From the NCBI GenBank assembly GCA_030407005.1, contig JAUDYN010000004.1, positions 992,001 through 1,056,000 of the forward strand: DNA of 64,000 bases, read 5' to 3'. The position numbers were made by a program, and so were the translations under genes. This stretch comes from Desarmillaria ectypa (Eukaryota > Basidiomycota > Agaricomycetes > Agaricales > Physalacriaceae). A model generated the notes under the pieces. The model saw only the letters and a list, made by a program, of their open reading frames with translations. It was not told where the DNA came from and searched no databases. Shown in pieces: positions 22,412 through 33,880 of this stretch (positions are counted from its first letter, which is position 1; every line of letters starts with the position of its first letter).

Positions 22412-24942
22412 ATGCCTTTGTTCCCACCAGTTTATATCCCTATTCCTTCAGAGAGACGTAAGCTTATCACATTCTGCCGTGTCTCAATGTGAATGAATTG
22501 TTACAGTAATCCGTACGTTCACACCTTTAAAGTGTTAATTGTCAACACCCAAGCTGGATCTCCTTTAGGAAGCTTCGAAGCTTTCCATGAGCCGTGGCAA
22601 AGTTCCAGGGATCTTCTACTGCAGTACATGCATGATTGCTATCGACATCCAGACGCATCCGTCCATTCTGTCTCTATATATTTCTCGTCTGGAACAGGCA
22701 AGTCGCGCATCGTAGATGTAACTGCCGAACAACTCTTCTGTTTTCCTATGAACATAAGAGAAAGACACTGTAGGGCTTATGGTAATTATCTTCGTTCTCG
22801 CTTCATTACTATGCCTCAATGTCAACAGCTTATCCTCCCAGCGGTAACGTTTTATATGACTATCTCATTCCCTCCGGTGGGATCGATAGGCTAAACCTGA
22901 TGTACAAGTATGCCTCCTTTTTGTCTGCCTTGTTTTCATATACCGCGGAAACTCTAAAGAGTAAACCGTTCGACGGAGAAATGTATCCGACACCAGAAGC
23001 TCTAGCTCTAGCGTGGAAACAACATCTTGCGGCGGACAAGACAGTCACCGCAGTAGGCTCTTTTCGTTCAAGCTTCTACGCCGAGGTAGTTAGAAGGTCG
23101 AAGCAGTATCTGGATGTTATTGTAGGTGCCGAGCTGTCGCTGCATCTCATCACTAATGACTTCCTCTTGTTGGCTTCCACCTTTCAGGAAAACAGATCAA
23201 GTATACATACTGGTCTGCCTGAACTATTTCTATTGTATTCCCGTTCCTGTCTCCAGTGAAGACGAAGGAGAGGCTCCAGATAGCTACGCGAGACTTGGTT
23301 GATGTTCTCAATCAGAAAGTCATACCTTCCCACTGTAGGCCATTGGAATTCTTCATGTCTTGACGAGGCATACACTTTGGCGGAAGGCAAAGCCAGAGCC
23401 TTTGGTAGCCTTCCCTCCAACGCTCTTGACATTTATAATAGTGTCTTGGGATGGCTAGTGGAGTATCCATTCTTCACGATATGCTTGTTTTTGAGCCAGC
23501 GGATATACCTTCCTCACTATGTATCTCGTCGGGACCCCTTTAATGCTCCATTTACCGAGCTCCCCTTTGACGTTTTTGCAAGAGACGTTGGGTATCTTCG
23601 TGCTTTAGGAGGAGGTCGTATCTTCCTTGAAGACATGCATAGTCAAGAGTATCTGAAAAAGTTCGGACGACCTGCTTGCATTGCCTTTTGAAGCGTCCAA
23701 TGTTGAAAAAATTAAAATCCGACTTAATGAGATGGCAAAGTCACTATGTCGAAAACTACGCAGATATCTTCTGGGTTTGTGATGAGCTGAGCGCTGGGCA
23801 GACCGCTACAGAGAAGATTACCTCTATGTACGTGTTGGCCTTACTATTCAGTTCGACTTCGACCGTTCATCGTCCTACGCTAGGGAGATGGAGGCGAAAC
23901 TTGTCCGGTCTCGCCTGAAGATTCCCCTTATCATTCCTCAAGAGGGGCAATGCATGATTGCTGGATACCCATCAGAGCCCCTCCTCGTTGAAGCAGCATT
24001 ACAACTGCTGCCAGGAGGTTAACTGGAAGATATTGTTCCGCGTGTACTTGGTGAGGTACGATCGGAGGGTCTCCTCGCCAAGGATAATCGACGACAACTA
24101 GTTGGTAGATGCATTGTCATCCTCGCGCAACGACGTGCCGTTTGCCAAGACCTACCTTGCTCACGATTGCCATTGGGATATATGGTGGCCCATGATCATC
24201 CGGTTCCTGTTCTTGTCCTTCTCGACGCGATGTTCAACCGAAATTGGCGAGACACTATCCTGAGCATCAGGCCTGTTGGTGACGAAAATGGGCCTCCTCT
24301 TCGCGAAGCGTTCAAGAATGTTTATGTAAATTTCTCTCATTTCGCTGAAGCTGGTGACAGCAAGGTCTTCCAGTACCTGCCCCATATGATGCTTCGATTC
24401 CTGATTTTCGGTTGCTCTATGAACACTATCGACTTCATCACTGCGATGCATCATGGTTCTCTCCATCTCTCAGTGATATCTCGACGTCTCAGTTGGCTTT
24501 CCTGATCCAAAACAGCGCCGAAGAGGTTTCGGTTTTGGTGGAGCCTCAAACTGTCACACCAGTTCGAAAAAGCCTTCCCATGTTGTCGTTGCTTATGCAG
24601 TTAGGAGTCGAGGATAGGTCGAAGCATCGAGTTGAATCGTTCAATCTGATAGAATTAGGGGCGCACACCAAGAGTATCCATGGGAAGCACTATCAGATTA
24701 ACGCGGTCGGGTGTTCTCCCGAGGTTTTCAGTGTAATTCCTATAGAGCAAGAGTGCATTTATCAGAGACTATTGCGTCCAACGTCCTTCATGGATGACTC
24801 TGCTGGAAAGCATGCAGCTGCAAATCTTTCGGCGATTCGTATCCAGAAGCGGGCTCTTTTCTCTGACAAGGTCGAATCATGGAGCTGCCTGCAGGACGGG
24901 ATGAAGAACGAGGACGATATCAAGAAGGCCTTGGTGATGTAA
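22412..24942 (+). pseudogene. Disrupted P-loop NTPase gene of a basidiomycete-expanded family (plus copy)
   Basis: This is homologous to the minus copy. A short first exon (MPLFPPVYIPIPSER) is followed by a P-loop (YFSSGTGKSR, about 22680-22710), VDVTAEQLFCFPMNIR, YPPSGNVLYDYL, a Walker-B-like LDEAYTLAEG, APFTELPFDVFA, MIAGYPSEPLLVEAA, PVGDENGPPLREAF and a C-terminal DKVESWSCLQDG. Two lesions are firm. Near 23357-23362, aligning with the minus copy's FFIYLDEAH shows two bases missing, which shifts the frame. An in-frame TAA lies at 24020-24022 inside an otherwise conserved stretch. Further frame changes (around 23690 and 24450) may be introns or more damage. The P-loop itself is better preserved than in the minus copy. 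A segment near 24500-24590 (AFLIQNSAEEVSVLVEPQ) absent from the minus copy might be a remnant of a nuclease-like module. This is inference. Confidence 0.7.
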
Positions 24943-26318
24943 TCCCGAACGTATAATGTATGCAATTTTCATGACTCTCATATTGTAACAATAATGCGTG
25001 CACGCCGCGTACAAATATGTACCTGATGTCGGTGTGTAGAATCTTATAAAATAGGAATAAAGGTACCTCCATTGCCATTCGAATTCTAGGTTCAGTGTGC
25101 GACCTATCCAGCCGACCGTATCTGCAGAACGCGCACTCTTGGTTGCAACAGCTCGGCGAACGCATTACAACCGTTGAAATTCACAAAAGATTATCCGCCA
25201 GGTGGTCGACAGTGTTACAGCGGTCTATGTAGTTCGATGAACTGTATCATAACGCGGCGGGGTCGCCTTCCTGTCAACCGACCCCTCTACATCTGAAAAT
25301 TCTGTCACAATTTCATGTATCAGCAGCGCAGCTTAATGTTGCCAAGGACCAAATTCTTCATCTACCTATATCATCTTCCGAAAGTTGAAACCCGTGGCTT
25401 AACGATCTTCATAAACAAGTCACCGAGCGTCGGAATGGCGATGTCGTCTAGATGATAACCATGCTCGTCATAGCAAACTGGCGCGTTTCTGCTCCCTTCT
25501 TTGATAGCCTCTACTGTACACTGATGATCAATGTTGGCTGACGGAACAATGTACCGCTACGGAATGCTGCTCGCGAAGGATGGTCTGCTCAGTGTGCGAA
25601 TCTTTGAAAGGTTGAGTAGTACCGGGGACGGTACGATTTTACTAGCAGCTGGAGGCTGGTCTCTGCCCTCGGTGCATTGCTCGGAGTTCGAGAGGGAACG
25701 CAGAGCGTGGGAAGGGACGAGCGACAATTCGTAATGTGGTTAGATGAATTGCTTGATTCGCTTGAAGTGGTGGAATACATTATGTGGTTGGGGAGAATAC
25801 CGAAGAGACTTTTTAATATTTTGAACCTATTTTTAAACCATCAGTGTAGAACAGCAGCATATTTGCGAATGCTTCCGGATAGTCTTGGTTGAAATTGTGT
25901 CGCTCAGTGAAACCAATGCTCCAAGCTAGCAGTTGAAGCTACTTTGAGAGTCCGACGTTAAGTGGGTTTATAACGGCAGAGAATTTTCGTTTAGCCTTAG
26001 GAATTCGAAAGCGGAATGACACTAACGAGTTTGCGAAAGCCAGAGTTTAAAAAGGCTGGAGCCGTAAACATTCTGAAAGCAAAAGATTCCCCGATCATAA
26101 TGTCCGTCGAATCGAACAACTCGGAAAAATCTGGCGAAGCTTTCAAGTAGATTATTGATAGCATTATTAGCGCTCCGATACCATTAGAGTATTATACAGT
26201 GAACTTATGCGTTACACTTTCTAACTTTGAAATAAATAACCGAGAATAATGATATCCCAGTACTCTATGAGTCCGAAGGAACCAGTTCCATCAGAATGCG
26301 AAATGTGCCGATGTGTAC
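24943..26318. other. Intergenic, no supported gene
   Basis: This 1.4-kb AT-richer stretch lies between the plus NTPase copy and the first methyltransferase gene. Open frames are short on both strands and none resembles a family. It may be decayed sequence at the edge of the accessory island. Confidence 0.45.
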
Positions 26319-27986
26319 TCAGTCGCACATCTCAGGCGCATCGTTCTAAGAGGTACAAAAGATCGATTAACACACTGCGAAACCAAACAGCGAGAAAAGC
26401 TCACCTCTCGAATGAATGTCAGCATATGACACGTAATGTAGCCTTTCGCGAACCCTGCTCCAGCGTACGCAAAAAGGTACATCCATTTCCGTTTGAATGC
26501 TTCGTACGAGTGCTCATCGTTCAATCCAGGGTAGTCCTTCGCCACCATTTCCTGAGTCAAATTCTTCTCTAGCCGCCTTCCCCACTCTCGGAGTGTTCGC
26601 GGGTAGTGAGCAGCATGGTTCTCAACTCGCTCAAGGTTAAAGTGGGGGGAAGCCGCCTGAATCAAGGCAGATGCCGAGGGAAGACATGAATTCGGCCACA
26701 TGTACTTGCGCATGAAATCTTCAGCTTGATATGAAGAGTATCGTGATTCGGGGAAAGTCGAAGCGGACACGACAGCGGTAGCATTGTGGGGCTTAAGCGC
26801 AAAGGAGACGAGTCGGAAATAATTCGAGTAGTGCTTCGATCCGACGTGCTCAAGCATCTCGACGGAAACAAACGCGTCAAAGGCGTTTTCCCATTCCGAT
26901 GGAATGTCCCGATAATCGAGGAGGTGAACGCGGATTTTATCGGAAAGACCGGCAGCAGCGATTCTTTCCTCAGCGAGAGCTTTCTGCTCGATGGAAAGAG
27001 TGAGTGTGTCAACAGTGCATCCAAATGTGCCAGCCGCCTGTAAATGTGAAGATGAGAAAAGATGATATCACTGAAAGGAATGAAAGGAAAGTTACTTACC
27101 TCGATCGCGAGCCCTCCCCATCCAGAACCGAATTCGAGAACACGATATCCGGGCTTGAGACGAGCCTGACGAAGGACATGGTGGATTTTTCTCCGTTGAG
27201 CGGCCTCGAGGTCACCAGGGGTTGGACCGATTTCAAGGTCACCTCGGACTCCGCCCTCGGATTCGTCCCAGAGTGCACATGAGTACATCATTTCGGATGA
27301 AAGGAATGCCTTGAAGAGCTCGTTTGACTGATCGTATGATGCGATCACGTTGAGACGCGCGTTACTTTTTGTCTGCCCAAGGAAAGAATTGTAGAAACTT
27401 GACAGGGTCGAAGTGATGCGACTGTATGTAGAGGATAATGTGTCTTCCATTGTAGACTGGTTATCGAGCCACAGCTGAGAAGATGCGTTTCAATCTCCGT
27501 GAATGCCTGGACTGAACAAGGTACGCACGTTCATTGCCGCTCTCAGGTCAGGTAGCTCGATCTCGCCTAGCATGTAGGCTTCGCTGACTAAATAATAATC
27601 CGGTTAGCTTACAACTGATTGCTGATTGGAGGTTACGCGGGACACATACAACCAAGATCACCGGAACTAGAAAAGGGAAGTGGTTAATCCATCAGCAAGC
27701 CACAAACCCAGATAACTACGTACAGCATGAGGCGCAGCCAAAAGTTGTCGTTTCTGACTTTGATGTGAACAAGGTTGCAGCCTTTCTTGTTGGAACCATA
27801 TGTATGAGAGCCTTCAGCATCATCAACGATGAGGTATCCAAATGAGATGGCGCTTGTAAGCGCTGACAGAATCGATTGGCGAGCAAATGAAGTCATCCAT
27901 GATCGGGGGGAGGTGGCCATCATCAGAACACCGGCAGATGAGGTAACACCTTTGGTAGAGAATTGAATGCTGGACTTCGAGGCCAT
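26319..27986 (-). CDS. Cyclopropane-fatty-acid-synthase-like SAM methyltransferase, copy 1
   Basis: This is a SAM-dependent enzyme of the CFA/mycolic-acid-cyclopropane-synthase and coclaurine-N-methyltransferase-like family. Fungal members act on lipid acyl chains or unknown small molecules. Six exons (27986-27724, 27666-27650, 27587-27529, 27474-27100, 27037-26405, 26345-26319) keep phase and give 457 residues. SAM motif I is VLEFGSGWGGLAIE (about residue 220), spanning an intron. The family motif FDAFVSVEMLEHVGSKHYSNYF follows, then a C-terminal acceptor-side region ending IRENDAPEMCD. The N-terminal 90 residues contain VDDAEGSHTYGS and act as the substrate-side cap. The 17-nt exon 2 is supported by a GTATGT donor shared with copy 2. 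Exons 4-5 and the intron between them match copy 2 almost perfectly, although exon 1 does not. Confidence 0.88.
26400..27480 (-). repeat. Near-identical block, copy 1 (matches 42783-43863)
   Basis: From 26400 to 27438 I find no difference from the sequence 16,383 bases to the right, with no indels and with the internal intron included. Single mismatches appear at 27439 and 27474, and similarity then falls sharply. On the other side it also breaks at the intron edge next to 26400. Confidence 0.92.
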
Positions 27987-29129
27987 TGCTAAGGAGAAAG
28001 GTTGAGATTGATGATTTGAGCAGTGGAAGTCTAGGGATTTTTATACATTTCGGAATGCGAATGACTTGTCACTGAGTTCTAACCGCAGTCCGAAAGGTCA
28101 AGATGCACAATCAACTGTTCAGGGTGACCCTTAGGGTCGACAACAGCGTGTCAGATCTGTATCTAAAATTTATAAGGACATTTTGCAACTGAGAGATGAG
28201 CCTGACCTTTTTCATTGGCGTATAACCCAAGACCGACGAGCTATAGGAAGTGTAGAAGGGATATCGCTTACTCTCAACGGTAGACTTGCTAGATATTCGT
28301 CGGCCGACCGGCGTTCTATAAATTCTTGCAACAGGTGCAGCCTTGAAGCGTGAGTATCCATCGGCGCATCTCATCAGGCATAACTAAACATGTCCTCGGT
28401 GTCCGTTCCCCCATCCCCAAGCATTAGATGGTGATTAACAGCAGAAAATTGAAGAAAGGCACTGCAAGACAATTTTTCATTATAAACTCTGAGCCTCACT
28501 TGCTGGACAATCTGGTGCGACTACGCCATTGCCTATGGGTCCCTTGGCGAAGGCCTCCCCATAGACGCCATCGAGGACAGTCAAATTGCCGCGCAGGCGG
28601 ACGGAATGCCATTCGTCTCGTACCACATATGCCCGGATCCGTGGAGACACGATTGCCGGACTACAGCACCGCAGATTGCCCGTGGAATATAGGTGTCCGC
28701 GGTGATGGACAGCAAATATTGTGATCCGGAGGGTTTTGTAACCCTGAGTCGACTAATGGGTGTGGAGCCTGTACGCGTTGTCATACGAGCGGGCCCATAA
28801 CAATCAGGGCGCTGTTCCAGGCAAAAATAGGCCGAAGGTAATCTACAGCCACGGTCACCATGAAACGAACAAAACGAGGCCCATCGCGAATCAGATCTGT
28901 CGGAATCCGATCTTTGTGGACTCCGATCGAAATTGTAGGTGCTTGTGTACACAACAACTTTCGTCGAGTAACTCATGTTAGTCGAGACGGCACTCAAGAA
29001 CAGTGAGTGGGGTATCAATATTGTAACTTGAGTTTAGTTAGGCTATCTTCTGTATCCGTTATTAAGATGTAGGGCAGCTGAAAAGAACAAGAGGACCTCA
29101 CATGTGAATCATTGAGATGAATGAGAGGT
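27987..29129. other. Intergenic with an orphan open frame
   Basis: This holds the promoter of methyltransferase copy 1 and the 3' side of HEM25. A plus-strand frame of about 63 codons at about 28500-28690 (CDYAIAYGSLGEGL, then DSQIAAQADGMPFVSYH) looks protein-like but has no start, partner exon or recognised family. It may be a gene relic. Confidence 0.4.
28038..28045 (-). promoter_or_regulatory. TATA box of methyltransferase copy 1
   Basis: TATAAAAA reads on the minus strand about 52 bases before the ATG at 27986. The second copy has a TATA box at the same distance. Confidence 0.65.
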
Positions 29130-30530
29130 CTAAGTCCGCATGAATAACAGAACACCTTCATACACAGCCCAGGCTATTGCAGAACTGAGGACCTTTCGGG
29201 TGAGGCGCAAAGATGCGCCGTCAAAATAGCCCGAGACACCACGTTGCTAGATAGATCTTTCGGACATCGCCTAACATGGACTGAAATTACATGCCCGTAC
29301 CTGCCAGATCGTCACAACCGTCCTCGTAAATCCATGGTACCTGTCCTCGGAGCGCACTTGTATTTTCGTCTGTGAATGTGGGTGAGTCCAGAGTAAAACA
29401 TGATGCAATTGGCCAATCAGGTTCCGACAGATTGATAATCAAACAGAGGTCTTCATACCTTAATCACGTCGAAGGGATGAGTCAACAAAGTTGATATACC
29501 CCCTGCTAACGCGGCAGAAACACTGTGAATGGCAGCGGACTGCCCGCTTGATGTCGGAGGTGTGACTAAAGCTGGATCATGATAGGGTCAATAACCGTTC
29601 CACCGACGATGATCACATGTAAAGAAAGGGTCGTACAGGCCTCGCGTTTGATTCCCTCGTAGAAAACTACGAACAAGCCGGCATAAGGAGCATCTCGTAG
29701 TGATGACGCGAAAAATCCTCGGAATAGCTCAGAAGGACCTTGTCTAATGATGGAGGTCAATGCCTGTGCAACACTCTCGTACGCGTAGATATTGCTCTTC
29801 ATTGAGAATATCGCCATAGTTAAAGATCACGCGGGGAGCTGTGAGCGGCATGTTCATCACAAGAAAGTACACCATCCACACCTCGAATCGAGCCTTCAAC
29901 ACAGAAAACGGGTTTAGAAGGAAACCGACCCCCACTCGCGCGGTAGAACCTGCTATCAAATTTCCTTGGCTACTGAGTTTGGGGAGCACCGAAGCGTTCC
30001 TTGAACAGTCATCCGAGGGCGTACGAACACGGGAAAAATAGGGAGAAGTTGCCATAAATATTCTGAGTTGTGTCAAGCCGGTCATATAGAGCGCTACGCC
30101 CGGAACATTTCTATCTCTCAATTGATGATGAAATTTACGCAGAAATGAGTACGGCCTACCTGAAAAGGGACACGGCTGTACCTCTCCACAGTCCCTGCAG
30201 ACCATGAGCTGAGATAACCTCTTTTGTCGTCTGTGAAATGACCGACGTGTGTCTGAGGGAATAAAGTCGCTTCAATAAAGAGACGACAACAATTCTGATG
30301 AGGTACCGGTGTCTTATTACCCCGTCATTTTGCTGCAGTCGTGTTTTGATGAGATCAACTTGGCATAGTGTAAGTGTAATCGCCTAGGAAAACCGGGAAT
30401 TCATTACAGGGTTGCAGACATATGGTGGACGCAAATCCAGAAAGACCACCTGGTATATTTCATTACGATGAAATTTAAATACAAACCAGAGAGACTTACC
30501 CGACAAAAGATGAAGTTGGACATTGCTCAT
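29130..30530 (-). CDS. HEM25: Mitochondrial glycine carrier, SLC25A38/Hem25 family
   Basis: This inner-membrane carrier imports glycine for haem synthesis. Nine exons assemble to about 301 residues, the normal size. Three carrier repeats each show the signature: QPFDLIKTRLQQ in repeat 1 (created by an intron within the Phe codon), LNPFSVLKARFE in repeat 2 and THPFDVIKTKIQ in repeat 3. Family-specific stretches are HLLSGGLSGFAS at the start, GLWRGTA with NVPGVALYMTGLTQLR, and LFRGFFASSLRDAPYAGLF. The last exon reads GYFDGASLRLTRK and ends FMRT. Intron 3 was placed with a donor at GTACCT because this restores the reading frame into HTSVISQTTKEV. It is divergent from SPT4. Confidence 0.9.
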
Positions 30531-30847
30531 ATGAGAAAAACAGACCCAGGTATATCACGCTGAGGAGCTGAGAATGAGCGATTGGAGTACAGAAGAAAGA
30601 TGACAAGCGTTCAACAAGCACTACGTCCCATGGAACGCTTAACGTGAACTGTGACTTAGCACGTGACTCGTGACAAGGCCGATCGGCGTCGGGACTCGGG
30701 GCAACAGGCATGCCGGCCGTGCCGAGAGGCTTGGGCCTCGGCATCAACCGGCATTCAGGTTTCCTCCTTACATTGACAGCACGCCTTGCTCTCGTCCACG
30801 GACTTGATAATAATTTTTTCATCTTCTCTAGTCTCGCATCTATAACT
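30531..30847. promoter_or_regulatory. Shared divergent promoter, HEM25 / SPT4
   Basis: The two start codons are 317 bp apart on opposite strands. An open frame from an ATG at 30710 runs in phase into the SPT4 start, so part of this interval could encode an N-terminal extension. Confidence 0.6.
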
Positions 30848-31305
30848 ATGACCGCCGCGATACCTGCACCGAGAAGTCGGCAGATGCGGGCATGTCTGCT
30901 CTGTTCTGTTATTCAGACATCTGCCGATTTTCGTAAAGACGGATGCCCCAACTGTGATTCGATTCTCCAGGTTAGTTGTCGCTATCCAAGGTCCGTGCGC
31001 CTGACACCTTCACATTTGATCTAGCTACGAGACAATCCCGAGCGCATTCAGAGCTGCACTACGCAGTACTTCGATGGCATCATAGCAGTGACCGATCCTG
31101 AGAAGAGTTGGGTAGCTAGATGGCAACGAACATGTACGTCTACACCTTTCCTTACTTCTGATCTTTTTCTAAAGCTTTTTCAGCAAAATTCGTTCGCGGA
31201 ATGTATGCAGTGCGAGTCAAGGGTCGAATATCAGAAGACATAGAAGCTGAGTTGGAAGCGGCGGGGATCAAGTATCGACCACGAGATCAGACAGAACAGG
31301 ACTGA
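30848..31305 (+). CDS. SPT4: Transcription elongation factor Spt4 (DSIF small subunit)
   Basis: This zinc-binding partner of Spt5 clamps RNA polymerase II during elongation. Three exons (30848-30970, 31025-31133, 31184-31305) keep phase and encode 117 residues, the standard length. The zinc ribbon is seen as RACLLCSVIQ followed by DGCPNCDSIL (C-x2-C, C-x2-C). The Spt5-binding part follows with YFDGIIAVTDPEKSWVARWQ and KFVRGMYAVRVKGRI. The ATG at 30848 was chosen because the family begins shortly before the first Cys pair. The 46 codons upstream in frame are not conserved-looking. The stop is 135 bases from the convergent lipase gene's stop. Confidence 0.95.
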
Positions 31306-31440
31306 ATCATCATTATACAGGCTCATATTATTATGTGGTGGTGTACATACATTTGTAAAATTACTACGTGAAAAATGCTCTCGTCTAAAGGGTTGATGCA
31401 TGGTGGTAGAAATACAATGCGTAGGACATGTAAACATTAG

Positions 31441-33880
31441 TCAGAGCAGGTCATGCAAAACGCTGTCATACTTGTGTGGAAGGTGAGCACTGTTGGGGCA
31501 ACATCTGAGCAATGTTCCAAAACAATGATGGTGCAGTCCCTACCTCAGCATATCCTTCGCGAATAATATTTGTGAAAAGGTCTTTTCCACGTCAAGAACC
31601 TCGAATAATCTTAGTTTGTCTGGTCCAGAACTCGACTCTTCTGAACGATGTGTAGGATGCAAATCGCTGTCTCTCAGTGCCCAGAGTAGCCGACCTGGCG
31701 GAAACATCTTTTTTGGTTGCTGCATATTTGCTTCCAGTGTCTTCCGCATAGCAATGAACTGGAGAAGAAAAATCCAGACCCCGTTGTATAGAAAATGCGA
31801 ATATTGGCACGCACCCAATCCGGATCATCCTGTGAGCCCCTTCCAGCCTTCCACTTGTTTGCACGTTCTGTGACGGCTGCATAACCCGACTCTCGCAAGG
31901 CACCTCCTGCAACATCTGCGTCACACAACCACATGGCTGCATTTCTGAGGTCCTTAACCGTCCCTATAGATAACCGAGATACGATATCATGTGAATACAC
32001 AAACGAAACAATCAGATTTTCCGACAATTTGGCGAGAGGAACATCAGTAGTTGCTCTAGCAAAAGGATCAGTTTCATAAAAGGTACTTATTCGCAAAACT
32101 TACGGTGGAGCAAAGCAGTAGACAGAAACTCGTCGTTTTACCGGGAGGCCGCTCGAGCGAACGGTCAAACACGTCCTCACATCTGCCCACATCTAGAAAG
32201 CTATGAATGACAGAGGACATTATCTACATTACATGAAGAGACATACCAGACCCAACACCGCCGCGACGCCTGCACCGAGACTGTGCCCGCAAATAACGAG
32301 ATCTACGACATTGGTGAGTAAGGGTGGACCATATACGAGAAACAGCGTACCATATCCAGGATTTCGATGTAACGCTTCTTGTACAGCAATTTGAACTGGT
32401 TTTCCGGCATCGCCCATTGCTTTCGCCATGCGAAGGATCCCGCCATGAACTTGATACTTCGGTGATGGCGGTTCTGTTGAAGAAGTGGGAAAAGTAAACT
32501 GTCCAGGAACAGGCGTCTCGTCTTGCTCCGATGTTGTCGTTCTCGACGGCACAAACTCTTCCGGATCGCATGTCAAATCCACTGCAATCTCATTGAGAGA
32601 CATCGTGCCGCGAATTACGAGAACGACTTGTTGTCGACCATGATCTGTCAAAACCCAGAAACGAGGCATGAGGTGCTCCTGTCCGATCACTACATCCGCT
32701 TGTAAGAGTTCGTTGGGAGACTTTGCAAACTGTGAGAAGATGTCTTGGTCATGTTTTCCGAGCATTACGTCCCACCACGAGTATGAATCCGGTATTGGTG
32801 ATGGTACCTCCCGTTCGGACAAGTCTCCACTGGCTTCAGCTTCAGAAGCATTGATAGCGCGAGCGAGCTGGGCCTCCTCCGACCGTGCCTGTGGGGAACC
32901 TGCAGGCATGGATCCAGATGGTGTCAAGGGTACCCCGAAGAACAGTAGTGTCGGTCCGCCGTAACCTGCGAGGACCATTTTCGAGAGCCTACGCAAAGTT
33001 GCTTTCAAGGCAGCATTTGAGAGTCTTTTAGGTTCGACAAAGACCTGTGGTGATGCTTTGGTACGTGTTGCCTTGTGGCGGTGATAAGATACGGATTGGG
33101 CACGTGGAGGTGCCTCTCCAATATCGGCGGCAATAATTTGGGCGCGGTTGCCAGGAAAGATAATGTCGGATGTGACACGCACACGGGATCCTCTAAATAC
33201 CTATGATAAGCAGCACTCGTCGTTGTATAGAAGGGAAGGCACATACCGGCGAGCGTGTAAAGATTCGATGCTTCGCGGCGGATCTCGAACATGGATTTCT
33301 CGGAGGGACTTGAAGAATCTTTTCTCCTGCCACTCCCGGGTAACACCTTGTAGAGAAACCCAAGCAATGATGCCTCTAGCAACTTGGGTCAACCCATACT
33401 GTTTTTCGGGAAGGTTTCCTGCATGACCAAGCTCCTTCCACTCCCGTTTAAATAGGGCAAGAAAGGCGACCAAAGAAAAGGAGGTTTCACTGCTTCCGGG
33501 GAAGATGACGCTAAGAACATTGATGGAGCTATGAGCAGCAATTATAGATGTAGATGTGATATATTCGCTTAGGAAGATAGGTGCCAGGGTAATCTGCTCA
33601 GCGAAGGAAATGACGGAGGATACAGCGCCGCCTACGACTGGCTGTGTGACATCAGTTCCGCCGAAGAAGGTGTTGTCTACAACCGAGGTTGTTACTTTAA
33701 CCGCCGCCGATGCTACATTTTGCGTAACCGAGAACTGTGTAACATCAACAACCCGGGACCGTTGCTGAGCGAGACACGTACCCCCAATCTGGTACCTGCT
33801 TTGACGACCGAAAATCCAAGTGAAGCAGCAGAAGCGGCCAAATCCAGAGTACTTCTTCCATATGAATCCCAGTTGTCCAT
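31441..33880 (-). CDS. Class 3 (alpha/beta hydrolase) lipase, sn1-diacylglycerol-lipase-like
   Basis: This is a predicted membrane-associated lipase. From MDNWDSYGRSTLDLAA at 33880, the N-terminal 200 residues contain hydrophobic stretches of the kind seen in fungal DAG-lipase-like proteins (AEQITLAPIFLSEYI, SINVLSVIFPG). The catalytic part has VVLVIRGTMSLNEIAVDL (oxyanion side), VHGGILRMAKAM and the nucleophile elbow VICGHSLGAGVAAVLG. RRVSVYCFAPP, SFVYSHDIVSRLS (catalytic Asp and flanking residues) and a final exon ending HKYDSVLHDLL follow. About eight exons with introns of 45-60 bp keep phase, giving roughly 680 residues. The last splice skips an in-frame TAG at AGGTAG and gives the conserved tail. 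The catalytic His could be that in SAHLPHKYD but is not certain. Confidence 0.88.

Noticed and set aside
18669..24942. Transposon carrying the two NTPase copies
   Set aside because: No terminal inverted repeats, target duplications, transposase or reverse transcriptase motifs were found around the pair.
24943..26318. Additional gene in the 1.4-kb gap
   Set aside because: Open frames are short, lack splice partners and overlap each other on both strands.
26786..27282. Plus-strand frames repeated exactly at 43169-43665
   Set aside because: They are antisense shadows. Their identity merely reflects the duplicated block.
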